Source: Desulfofustis sp. (GTDB lineage: Bacteria > Desulfobacterota > Desulfobulbia > Desulfobulbales > Desulfocapsaceae). Taken from it: a stretch of DNA of 6,178 bases. The DNA lies in assembly GCA_030604345.1 (NCBI GenBank), contig JAUVWB010000105.1, positions 1-6,178 on the forward strand, written 5' to 3'. Position 1 is the stretch's first letter. Each line of letters opens with the position of its first letter. Of the stretch, positions 1-6,035 are shown piece after piece. The position numbers and the translations under genes are program-made. The notes beneath the pieces are model-generated. The model was not told where the DNA came from and made no database searches. It saw nothing but the letters and a program-made list of their open reading frames with translations.

Positions 1-287
1 CCAGGCTTACCGATATTCAGGAAGTCCCAACCCTGCAGGAGCAGGGCTGGGATGAATCGGTGGAGATGTTCGTCGTCCTTGTGGCCCCGAAAGGCATGCC
101 TGAAGATGTGCAGGATCGTCTCGACAAGGCCGTCGCCAAGCTCGCCGAAGACGAGAAATTCAGGAATTTTATCACCAAAGACCTCACCATGGGACCGGTC
201 ACCTTCGGCACGGAGCAAGCAGAGAGTTACATGAGCGAGGCCAATGAGCGTTTTGGCGCCCAGGCTGCGAAGATGAAGAAAGACTGA
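1..287 (+). CDS. tctC: TTT transporter periplasmic solute-binding protein (TctC/Bug family), C-terminal fragment
   Basis: Only the last 94 codons are inside the window; the reading frame is open from base 3 to the TGA at 285-287, and the start lies upstream. The peptide carries the typical C-terminal lobe of TctC/Bug binding proteins: a 'DIQEVPTLQEQGW' segment matching the family pattern of 'dvPTl.E.G', then 'VLVAPKGMPEDVQDRLDKAV' matching the usual 'aPkGtP..i...L..a' stretch, then a charged helical tail. By family knowledge these proteins bind carboxylates or similar small organic molecules in the periplasm and hand them to TctA/TctB. The tctB and tctA genes follow directly on the same strand, which supports the assignment. 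The ligand cannot be inferred from this fragment. The gap of 109 bases to tctB is long compared with the rest of the operon and is largely filled by a hairpin. Confidence 0.9.
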   Translation, partial: RLTDIQEVPTLQEQGWDESVEMFVVLVAPKGMPEDVQDRLDKAVAKLAEDEKFRNFITKDLTMGPVTFGTEQAESYMSEANERFGAQAAKMKKD

Positions 288-296
288 GCGGAATGC

Positions 297-346
297 CTGG
301 CGAAGTCGTGAGAGACCGCCCAAACGTCTCTTGCGACTTCAGCCAG
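297..346 (+). promoter_or_regulatory. Long intercistronic mRNA hairpin between tctC and tctB
   Basis: Bases 297-316 pair with 326-346, giving 20 base pairs with a single bulged A (341), two adjacent wobble pairs (310-332 as G-U and 309-333 as U-G) and a 9-base loop (317-325). The stem begins 9 bases after the tctC stop. The wobble pairs hold only in plus-strand RNA; on the minus strand they would be A-C mismatches, so the transcript of the tct operon is the likely functional strand. No T-run follows, so it is not a standard intrinsic terminator. In many transport operons a stem-loop behind the binding-protein gene blocks 3' exonucleases and keeps that cistron more abundant; that role is inferred here. 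Partial transcription termination is an alternative. Confidence 0.75.
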
Positions 347-396
347 CCAGTTGCACGCAAACCGGACAACCATGCTTTGAGGAGGATCGGTCTGAC

Positions 397-873
397 ATGA
401 TGACGGCAGGGACAAGAGAAAATCTGGTCTATGGGGCCATCGCCTTGGTAAGTCTGGTGTTTTTGATCTGGGTCATTCCGACCTATACGCCCGCCTACCC
501 GGGATATGGGGTTCCTGCCTCCATGGTACCCAACGTGACGGTCGGCGGCATCCTGCTGCTGTCTGCCATGGCCCTGGTGCGGAATCTCTTCGTTCAGGCA
601 CGCGCCCGGCAACAGGATCCTCGGGAAGTAAATCAGGATGGTCAGGTCGATCGGGTGCATCTGCTACATCTGGTCAAATTCATGCTGCCTTGCATCCTGC
701 TGATGCCAGCTATGAAATGGCTGGGCTTTCTGCCTGCTGCCATCATGTTCATGCTGGTAATTCAGTTCCTCTGCAACCAGCGCAAACCTGTTGTACTCAT
801 CCTTGTCTCCCTTATTCCGGTGGGAATCATCTATGCAGCCATGCGCTTCCTGCTTGGTGTTCCTCTGCCCTGA
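397..873 (+). CDS. tctB: TTT transporter small membrane subunit (TctB family)
   Basis: The protein has 158 residues, a normal size for the small subunit of tripartite tricarboxylate transporters. Hydrophobic segments lie near residues 10-28, 45-64, 92-106, 109-125 and 131-153, separated by a polar, charged loop at about 66-90. This four-to-five-helix layout with a central hydrophilic loop is characteristic of TctB, a poorly conserved family recognised mainly by topology and by its place between tctC and tctA. The start was put at 397 because a strong ribosome binding site, GAGGAGGA (379-386), lies 10 bases ahead; the frame is open farther upstream but that part overlaps the hairpin and looks non-coding. 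A second ATG directly follows at 400. TctB acts with TctA in the inner membrane; its exact role is not established. Confidence 0.87.
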   Translation: MMTAGTRENLVYGAIALVSLVFLIWVIPTYTPAYPGYGVPASMVPNVTVGGILLLSAMALVRNLFVQARARQQDPREVNQDGQVDRVHLLHLVKFMLPCILLMPAMKWLGFLPAAIMFMLVIQFLCNQRKPVVLILVSLIPVGIIYAAMRFLLGVPLP

Positions 874-901
874 TCCTGATTATCGCTGACGGGAGTATGT
901 T

Positions 902-2404
902 ATGCTTGAATTAGTCATTGCAGGGTTCATCGACTCGCTGCAGATCAACAATCTGCTTTTTGTGTTCGTCGGGGTCACCGCTGGCATGATTGCAGGGGCT
1001 GTCCCTGGCGTCAACGGCCCCATGGCGATTGCCCTGTGTATCCCATTGTCGTACTACATGTCTCCAATGTCGGCGATTGGTTTTCTGGTCGGCCTCAACA
1101 AAGGCGCCTTCTTCGGCGGCGCCATCTCTGGCGTGCTGCTCAATACTCCGGGCACACCCGAAGCGGCGGCAACAACCTGGGATGGCTATCCGCTGACCCA
1201 ACAGGGCAAGGGCGAAAAAGCGCTGCGCACGGCGCTCTTTGCTTCTGTGTCCGGGGATGCTTTCTCAACCTTGGTACTTATCCTGGTGGCGGCGCCGCTC
1301 GCGGCGGTAGCTCTTTACATGGGACCGCCGGAAATATTCGCCCTGATCTGCTTGGCGATGACCATCATCGCCGGCCTGGGGACCCAGTCGATGACCCGTG
1401 GCCTGATCGCCGCCCTGCTCGGGATCCTCGTCGGCACCGTCGGAATGGAGCCGGTCTCCGCCCTGCCGCGGCTGACATTCGATCTCTTTCAGCTTGAGCG
1501 GGGCATTTCGCTCATCCCGATCGGTATCGGCATGCTGGCCTTCTCAGAGATCATCATTCAACTGGAACATCAGCTGAAACACGGATATGCCAATTGCGCC
1601 CTGATCTTTTCGGCCAAAAAAGAGGACCGTCTGCTTTCCTGGAGGGAATATCGCAGCTGCCTGAAAACGATATTTCGTTCATCAGTTGCCGGCACCATAG
1701 TTGGCGCCTTGCCTGGCCTCGGAGCGCCGGTTGCCTCCTTTTTTGCCTACGATCAGGCAAAGAAAAACTCGAAGAACCCGGAAGAATTCGGCACCGGTAA
1801 GCTCGAGGGCATTGCCGCCTCGGAATCCGCCAATAGCGCCGTGGTCGCGGCCAGTCTCATTCCATTGTTCACCCTGGGAATTCCGGGAAATGTCGCAGCA
1901 GCCCTGTTGGTCGGTGCCTTCGTCATCCATGGCATGATTCCGGGACCGCTGATGTTCGAGCAGAACGCCCAATTCATCTACTCGATCTACGGCAGCCTCA
2001 TTATCGCCAACCTTTTCCTTCTCGGTGTGGGTCGGATTGGTCTGAAATCGTTTTGCAGAGTGGTGCAGACACCGCCGGTCATCCTCTACCCCATAATCAT
2101 TTTCACCTGTATTATCGGATGCTACCTGGCTGAATATTCAACATTCGATGTCACGCTCATGCTGTTTTTTGCCTTCCTCGCATACTTCATGCGGAAATTC
2201 AAGTTTTCCCATATCTGCTTCATCATTGGATTCATTCTGGCGCCCATCTGGGAAACCGCCTTGCAGCAGGTGATCATCTCTTCCGAACAGAATCCTTTCA
2301 TGTTCTTTACCCGACCAGTGGCCATGCTCCTGATGCTCATCACCATTTATGTGGTGATCAAGACAACCATGGGGTCGATGAGAAAAAGTAAAATCAGCGG
2401 CTGA
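902..2404 (+). CDS. tctA: TTT transporter large membrane subunit (TctA family)
   Basis: This is a full-length TctA of 500 residues with about a dozen hydrophobic segments. Signature regions are clear: 'GAVPGVNGP' at 32-40, 'GVLLNTPGTPEAAATTWDGY' at 77-96, and in the second half 'GALPGLGAPVASFFAYDQAK' at 268-287, 'FGTGKLEGIAASESANSA' at 296-313 and 'LFTLGIPGN' at 322-330 followed by 'HGMIPGP' at 343-349. The two PG-containing regions reflect the internal two-fold repeat of the family. In known members TctA forms the translocation path and is driven by an ion gradient. The usual 'APEAANNA' stretch appears here as 'ASESANSA', a modest departure. A GGGAG site (891-895) sits 6 bases before the ATG. 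The stop codon is in the same frame as the next gene, only seven codons before its ATG. Confidence 0.96.
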   Translation: MLELVIAGFIDSLQINNLLFVFVGVTAGMIAGAVPGVNGPMAIALCIPLSYYMSPMSAIGFLVGLNKGAFFGGAISGVLLNTPGTPEAAATTWDGYPLTQQGKGEKALRTALFASVSGDAFSTLVLILVAAPLAAVALYMGPPEIFALICLAMTIIAGLGTQSMTRGLIAALLGILVGTVGMEPVSALPRLTFDLFQLERGISLIPIGIGMLAFSEIIIQLEHQLKHGYANCALIFSAKKEDRLLSWREYRSCLKTIFRSSVAGTIVGALPGLGAPVASFFAYDQAKKNSKNPEEFGTGKLEGIAASESANSAVVAASLIPLFTLGIPGNVAAALLVGAFVIHGMIPGPLMFEQNAQFIYSIYGSLIIANLFLLGVGRIGLKSFCRVVQTPPVILYPIIIFTCIIGCYLAEYSTFDVTLMLFFAFLAYFMRKFKFSHICFIIGFILAPIWETALQQVIISSEQNPFMFFTRPVAMLLMLITIYVVIKTTMGSMRKSKISG

Positions 2405-2425
2405 GAATTCAGGGAGCGAAACACG

Positions 2426-3319
2426 ATGTATTATCTGGATTGGCCGGAAGAACTGGTGAACGGCACCAACGAGGCCTTCCGCTGGCTGCAGCCGGCCTCC
2501 AACATCTGTCTTGATTTTCATGGCGATCCTGTCACAGCACAGCTGGTTGTCTTCTCAGATGGCAATCACCACATGGCCCTGCTTGATTGTCTGGAAGAAT
2601 TCCGCCGGCAGCACCGAGAGTTGCGAGGTATCTTCTACGCCACAACACCTCCTGGTCCTGTGATAAATCTGCTCAAAACAGGGGCGCTCAAACTCGGCAA
2701 TCTGATCATCAGTGTCACCCCCCATGTCTTTATCAGCCCCCCTGATGTTCTTGACAGACTTAAAAAAGAGCAACTGGTCAGCTGGCACAGGCCTTTTGTC
2801 CGCAACCAGGGCAACGTGGTATTACTAAAACGGGGAAACCCCAAGGCGGTCAAACAGGCGACCGATCTCCTGAGGGACGATGTGACGCTTTTTCTGTCCA
2901 ACCCTGACAACGAAAAGGCGAGTTTTTCTGCCTATTGCCAGACACTCAAGGCCTTGCTGCCCGAGCAGAATGAGAGGGATTTTCTGGCGCTGAAACAGGC
3001 CCAGGAACGCCTTGTTTTCGGCGCCTGCATTCACCATCGGGAAGCACCTCAAGCGGTTGCGGCAGGTATGGCGGATGCCGCCGTGGTTTTCTATCACCTA
3101 GCTCTGCGCTACATGAGAATATTCCCTGACATTTTCGAGGTGCTCCCCCTCGGCGGAACCTTCGCTCAGCCCATACCGGTTGTCGGTAATGTCATTGGTA
3201 CTACCTCACGCGGCCTGGTGGGAGATGGTGGTTCTTGGGGCAGCATGTTCTGCAGCTTTCTTGGCCGCGGAGATGCTCTGGACATCTACCGATATCATGG
3301 TCTGATTCCCGCTGTCTGA
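2426..3319 (+). CDS. ModA-like solute-binding-fold protein without a signal peptide
   Basis: The 297-residue product resembles type II solute-binding proteins of the molybdate/tungstate (ModA-like) sort. Visible landmarks are 'QLVVFSDGNHHMALLDCLEE' (39-58) as the first strand and helix, 'VTPHVFISPPDVLDRLK' (97-113), 'VVLLKRGNPKAVKQATDLLR' (131-150) followed by 'VTLFLSNPDNEKASF' (153-167), and 'HHREAPQAVAAGMADAAVVF' (203-222), which matches the 'tG.aDvgi.y' region of the family. The N-terminus (MYYLDWPEELVNG...) has no hydrophobic signal sequence, and the frame upstream closes at the tctA stop, so no leader was missed. The ATG is supported by AGGGAG at 2411-2416, 9 bases ahead. It is the last gene of the TTT operon. 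It may be a cytoplasmic ligand sensor or carrier, or use another export route; the ligand is unknown. Family-level call is moderately sure, function is not. Confidence 0.65.
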   Translation: MYYLDWPEELVNGTNEAFRWLQPASNICLDFHGDPVTAQLVVFSDGNHHMALLDCLEEFRRQHRELRGIFYATTPPGPVINLLKTGALKLGNLIISVTPHVFISPPDVLDRLKKEQLVSWHRPFVRNQGNVVLLKRGNPKAVKQATDLLRDDVTLFLSNPDNEKASFSAYCQTLKALLPEQNERDFLALKQAQERLVFGACIHHREAPQAVAAGMADAAVVFYHLALRYMRIFPDIFEVLPLGGTFAQPIPVVGNVIGTTSRGLVGDGGSWGSMFCSFLGRGDALDIYRYHGLIPAV

Positions 3320-3339
3320 ATAAACAGATTTTCTTTTTT
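3315..3339 (+). terminator. Weak candidate intrinsic terminator of the TTT operon
   Basis: TCTG (3315-3318) pairs with CAGA (3325-3328) around a 6-base AT-rich loop and is followed by a T-rich tract up to 3339 broken by a single C. The stem overlaps the stop codon of the preceding gene. The T-run is good but four base pairs is a poor stem, so this is only a candidate. Confidence 0.3.
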
Positions 3340-3911
3340 CATCACCATTACCAGATCCACTCAAGTAGGCTGCGGAACAGATTGTAGATACAAACAACAA
3401 TCATATTGATAGGTTGAAGTTTAGAGTTTCGCAATCCCGCCGTTACTGAGTATAAGACATTTCTCAAAAGCAGCCTACAGAAAGGCCCACTGGCACGCCT
3501 AAGTAAGGTAAGGCTTAAGAAGGTTCGGCTTATCCCTGACCTTTTATGGAATTCATTGGGCCAACCTCTCCCAGGCGAGGGACGGTTTGGTTCAGCTTGC
3601 TGAGAGCGTTCCCGTTTGTTATCTCACCCAGCGCTACTTTTGGTAAAGAATAGTACTCCCCGGCGATAAATTCCGAGACCGGCTCAATAGCCGAAACCAC
3701 TCGCACGGAGATTCTTGCGGGTGTTAAAACAAGCTCTGCTTCATAGGCCCCTCATGGTAAGTGGTGAAAAGGCTCATGCATCTGTTTGTCAGGCCGAATT
3801 TATATGATAAAAAGAAACGGCATACATGACATAGCACCAGGTGTTAACGCCCAGTATGATCCTGCTCTTGTGTGTGTAAAACAGGTGTGAAAGGCGGATC
3901 TTTAGGGCAAG
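3320..3911. other. Long intergenic region without a convincing gene
   Basis: About 590 bases separate the TTT operon from yjbQ. By eye it is AT-richer than both flanks and is broken by stops in all frames. The longest stop-free stretch is on the minus strand (3751-3530, 73 codons to a TAA) but has no usable start or ribosome binding site and no recognisable domain. A hairpin lies at 3561-3590 with a small one beside it at 3592-3603. No tRNA, CRISPR repeat, transposase or terminal repeat pair was recognised. It presumably also contains the yjbQ promoter, but no -35/-10 pair with correct spacing stands out: TTGTCA at 3786 and TATGAT at 3803 are only 11 bases apart. Confidence 0.6.
3561..3590. 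repeat. Imperfect inverted repeat (hairpin) in the intergenic region
   Basis: Bases 3561-3572 pair with 3579-3590. Pairs 3561-3564 with 3587-3590 and 3565-3566 with 3584-3585 form the lower stem with a bulged T at 3586; a small internal loop (3567-3568 against 3583) is followed by four more pairs (3569-3572 with 3579-3582) closed by a 6-base loop. A second small hairpin, TCAGC/GCTGA at 3592-3603, directly follows. There is no T-run after either on the plus strand. The element could belong to a structured RNA or be a remnant of a mobile element. Confidence 0.5.
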
Positions 3912-3953
3912 ATGGACTCACTGGTCAATTTAGTGGAAAGAGGAGATGGCAAG

Positions 3954-4370
3954 ATGAAAAGCTACCGCAAAGAGTTATGGTTTGAGGTTGCCACCAGGCG
4001 AGCCTTTATCAATATTACTTCCCGGGTGGAGGAATGCTTGCGGGATAGTGGTATACGGGAAGGTCTTTTGCTTTGCAACGCCATACATATTACCGCCTCG
4101 GTCTTCATCAACGACGATGAATCGGGGTTGCATCACGATTATGAGGTCTGGCTGGAAAAGCTCGCTCCCCACGAACCGGTGAGTCAGTATCGGCATAACG
4201 GTTTTGAGGATAATGCCGATGCGCACCTGAAGCGTCAAATCATGGGGCGAGAGGTGGTGGTGGCCGTTACCGAAGGCAGACTCGATCTCGGTACCTGGGA
4301 GCAGATTTTCTACGGCGAATTTGACGGCCGGCGCCGCAAGCGGGTGTTGGTCAAGATAATCGGGGCCTAG
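3954..4370 (+). CDS. yjbQ: YjbQ family (UPF0047) protein, secondary thiamine-phosphate synthase-like
   Basis: The 138-residue product has the same length as E. coli YjbQ and the full family pattern: '[20 protein letters not shown]' (37-56) with the conserved His45, '[13 protein letters not shown]' (60-72), '[20 protein letters not shown]' (87-106) and the closing '[18 protein letters not shown]' (108-125). These small cytoplasmic proteins form trimers; some show a weak thiamine-phosphate synthase activity when overproduced, but the physiological role is unsettled. The start at 3954 was chosen because AGGAG (3941-3945) lies 8 bases ahead and the protein then begins at the usual family N-terminus. 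An in-frame ATG at 3912 would add 14 residues without family resemblance. It appears monocistronic: 590 bases of non-coding DNA precede it and the next genes run convergently. Confidence 0.93.
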   Translation: MKSYRKELWFEVATRRAFINITSRVEECLRDSGIREGLLLCNAIHITASVFINDDESGLHHDYEVWLEKLAPHEPVSQYRHNGFEDNADAHLKRQIMGREVVVAVTEGRLDLGTWEQIFYGEFDGRRRKRVLVKIIGA

Positions 4371-4425
4371 CGCGCCGCACCGGAAATCTGAAAGTCTCGC
4401 AACGGAGCCGGCGGCGAGTGACTAT

Positions 4426-4539
4426 ATGGAGTCTCTTTTGCAGGGCCAAGAGCTTTGCGACTGGATTGGCCAGGCAGACACAGCGGTCGAGACGATTGAG
4501 ACGGCCGAGGTCGGCGTTGATGAGCAGGTATCCTCCTGA
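4426..4539 (+). CDS. Doubtful small ORF (37 codons) downstream of yjbQ
   Basis: ATG at 4426 opens a frame ending in TGA at 4537-4539, encoding an acidic peptide that begins MESLLQGQELCDWIGQAD and is rich in Glu, Val and Thr. The amino-acid mix looks protein-like, and the frame stays open upstream past the ATG to the yjbQ end, so it could also be a decayed gene fragment. No good ribosome binding site is present (only a GGCGAG stretch, 4413-4418). No family was recognised. The opposite strand also has an open frame here, so this may be chance. Confidence 0.15.
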   Translation: MESLLQGQELCDWIGQADTAVETIETAEVGVDEQVSS

Positions 4540-4590
4540 AGCAGAGGTTGCCGATCGTCCCCGCTTCTGCAGGTCCGGCCACGGATATCG

Positions 4591-5115
4591 TCATTGGCGG
4601 TCTTCGCTATCTCCCCACCTGTTGCCGTGAAACCGGCCGATGTGCTGGTAGTGGTCGCGTGGCCCGAGGATGCCGAGTGGCGAGTCTTCTCCCCAGATGT
4701 CGCTCTTGCGGACGGCCGGGTAGCGCTGCCAATACGATTCAGCCAACCGGCGTTCCTCGTCGAGATCCTGCGGTTCCGGGAGCGGTGTGAACAGACGGCC
4801 CTCGCGTCTGCCGTGCTGTTCGTAATGATCGCGCGGGCCCCAGATACCCATTGGGCCGTTTTCTCCCCAATAGGGATGAAGACGGATATCCTTGTAACGG
4901 TGCCAATAACTCTCGGCTAGGAGCCTCTCCCGGGCCAGGTCTGGAGCGTGTTTTTCCAGATAGCCGCGCAGGTAGGTCCGCTCGGCGGCCAGCTTCGGTT
5001 CGGCCAACGGCGAGTCCTGCCATCCCCGGTAATAAATGGCGACGGAAACGGCCAGGACAGAGATGCTCAGCAAGGCGCGGAACCGGCCCCTCCACCTCGG
5101 TGCCCCCTTTTTCAT
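4591..5115 (-). CDS. Membrane-anchored protein with two aromatic-rich 'YW..RY...GPRDHY' repeats
   Basis: The 174-residue product starts with a basic N-terminus (MKKGAPRWRGRFR) and one hydrophobic segment (about 14-29), then a charged helical linker (35-62), so it is probably an inner-membrane-anchored periplasmic protein. The rest consists of two copies of one unit, about 62-108 and 120-166, in fixed register 58 residues apart: 'LAESYWHRY' (66-74) matches 'LAESYWQRY' (124-132), 'WGENGPMGIWGPRDHY' (83-98) matches 'WGEDSPLGILGPRDHY' (141-156), and 'HGRREGR' (101-107) matches 'IGRFHGNR' (159-166). Similar 'RYPDV...HY..hG..EGR' units are familiar, from memory, in assorted bacterial surface and hypothetical proteins, with no defined function. 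A strong AGGGAGG site (complement of 5123-5129) lies 7 bases upstream inside the preceding gene, and the start overlaps that gene's stop as ATGA. A role in the same envelope process as its neighbour is inferred. Confidence 0.85.
   Translation of the reverse strand: MKKGAPRWRGRFRALLSISVLAVSVAIYYRGWQDSPLAEPKLAAERTYLRGYLEKHAPDLARERLLAESYWHRYKDIRLHPYWGENGPMGIWGPRDHYEQHGRREGRLFTPLPEPQDLDEERRLAESYWQRYPAVRKSDIWGEDSPLGILGPRDHYQHIGRFHGNRWGDSEDRQ
4618..4932 (-). repeat. Tandem duplication inside the 174-residue protein
   Basis: Two coding units of about 141 bases (4792-4932 and 4618-4758) encode the two homologous 47-residue repeats, separated by a short Pro/Glu/Asp-rich linker. The identity is strong at protein level and clearly diverged at DNA level, which points to an old internal duplication rather than a recent one. 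Confidence 0.8.
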
Positions 5116-6035
5116 GGAAGCGCCTCCCTTCTGAGCCGGAGACGCGATCGGGTGTTGTTGGCAGGGGTGCGGAAGAGATCGCGGCCGTCGAAAGTTGTTT
5201 CAGGTTCTATGGCGAGCAGGCCGAAGAGGGTCGGCAGGAGGTCCAGGGGCGAAGAGCGGCCGATGGCTTCTGCGTTCGGGAGCTTTGAGCGATAGCGTTG
5301 CGGTGTCCAGATGATCAAGGGGAGCCTGACCGTTTCATCTTGCAGCTGTCCGGTCTTCGACGGCGAAACACGACCGTCCCGGTCTTGTTCGGTATGAATT
5401 TCACCGAGGTCGGTGGTAACAACGAGACATGTCGAGCGATGCAGGCCGCTTTTCTGAAGGTGATCCCAGAGTCGTCCGAACCACGCGTCGAAATCGATGA
5501 CCGCCTCCTGTTGAAGACTCGGCGTATGAGAGGGGGCAGCGTAATGATACCAGAGGAGGAAGGGCACTCCTTGCTGTTTTTGCCTGGCAAGCCAAAGGAA
5601 GGGGTCGCCGTTGTCGGCCATGACCGTGAGGCCGAGATGGGCATAGACGTCCTTGGTCATGAACGGTTGCAGACCGACAACGACGAAACCTCTGTCGGTC
5701 AATTGGTGAAGCGGGGTCATCACCGGCGGGTCGAGGGGCAGCCCCTGGGAAGGGCCCCCGGATGGAAGGGAGGAGAGGCCGGTAAGCAGGGAAACGATCG
5801 TGCTGCCGGTCCTCCAGGATTCGGCTCGATGCTCGGGCAACCGCAGGCCTCCCTGGGCGGCCGCAGCCGAAAGTCGAGGCATGTGCAGCTGGTTGATCAG
5901 AGTATCGTGCAGGCCTTCGACGGTCAGGATGACGATCCCCACAGCCGTCTGCCGCTCAATCTGCTTGATTGCCGAGACGCTGACCAGGATGAACAGCGCC
6001 AGGGCCAAGCTAATGAAAAGGAATTTCGAACGCAT
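5112..6035 (-). CDS. Membrane-anchored alkaline phosphatase/sulfatase-superfamily protein with altered active site
   Basis: The 307-residue product has one N-terminal membrane segment (4-22) and a periplasmic sulfatase-like domain. Landmarks in order: 'GIVILTVEGLHD' (33-44) where relatives have 'ILItiDslR.D'; 'TGSTIVSLLTGL' (76-87) equivalent to the 'C/S-x-P-S-R-a-SLLTG' nucleophile loop; 'PFLLWYHYAAPSHTP' (158-172); 'LVVTTDLGE' (204-212) equivalent to 'vvtSDHGE'; 'VRLPLIIWTP' (236-245); and 'SPLDLLPTLFGLLAIEP' (262-278) with 'DGRDLF' (283-288). The formylglycine Cys/Ser position is Thr76, the first metal Asp is Glu40, and the His of DHGE is Leu210. Thr nucleophiles occur in phosphoethanolamine and phosphoglycerol transferases of this superfamily, so it may be a transferase or hydrolase on envelope molecules, or a pseudoenzyme. 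The ATG at 6035 overlaps the upstream gene by 26 bases without a clear ribosome binding site; a TTG at 6044 is an alternative start. The stop overlaps the next gene by 4 bases. Confidence 0.8.
   Translation of the reverse strand: MRSKFLFISLALALFILVSVSAIKQIERQTAVGIVILTVEGLHDTLINQLHMPRLSAAAAQGGLRLPEHRAESWRTGSTIVSLLTGLSSLPSGGPSQGLPLDPPVMTPLHQLTDRGFVVVGLQPFMTKDVYAHLGLTVMADNGDPFLWLARQKQQGVPFLLWYHYAAPSHTPSLQQEAVIDFDAWFGRLWDHLQKSGLHRSTCLVVTTDLGEIHTEQDRDGRVSPSKTGQLQDETVRLPLIIWTPQRYRSKLPNAEAIGRSSPLDLLPTLFGLLAIEPETTFDGRDLFRTPANNTRSRLRLRREALP

Noticed and set aside
331..396. Upstream extension of tctB to an in-frame start at 331
   Set aside because: The start would lie within the hairpin and lacks a ribosome binding site, whereas 397 has a strong one at correct spacing.
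3365..3478. Nine-base perfect inverted repeat (3365-3373 and 3470-3478) that might bound a 114-base miniature transposable element
   Set aside because: A nine-base match is expected about once by chance in a block this size, no target-site duplication was seen and the repeats do not extend.
3530..3751. Stop-free 73-codon minus-strand frame in the intergenic block
   Set aside because: It has no start codon except near its end, no ribosome binding site and no recognised motif; a frame this long is expected by chance somewhere in the window.
3786..3808. TTGTCA and TATGAT as a promoter for yjbQ
   Set aside because: The spacer is only 11 bases, far shorter than the 16-18 needed for a housekeeping sigma factor.
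4374..4415. GC-rich inverted repeat (4374-4377 plus 4380-4383 against 4408-4415) as a terminator after yjbQ
   Set aside because: The loop is 24 bases, the stem has a two-base bulge and no T-run follows on either strand.
4367..4594. Minus-strand 75-codon ORF whose ATG overlaps the stop of the repeat-protein gene as ATGA
   Set aside because: The overlap resembles coupling, but the peptide is a Pro/Ser/Arg-rich mix with no hydrophobic pattern or motif, it runs to the end of yjbQ, and no ribosome binding site precedes it.
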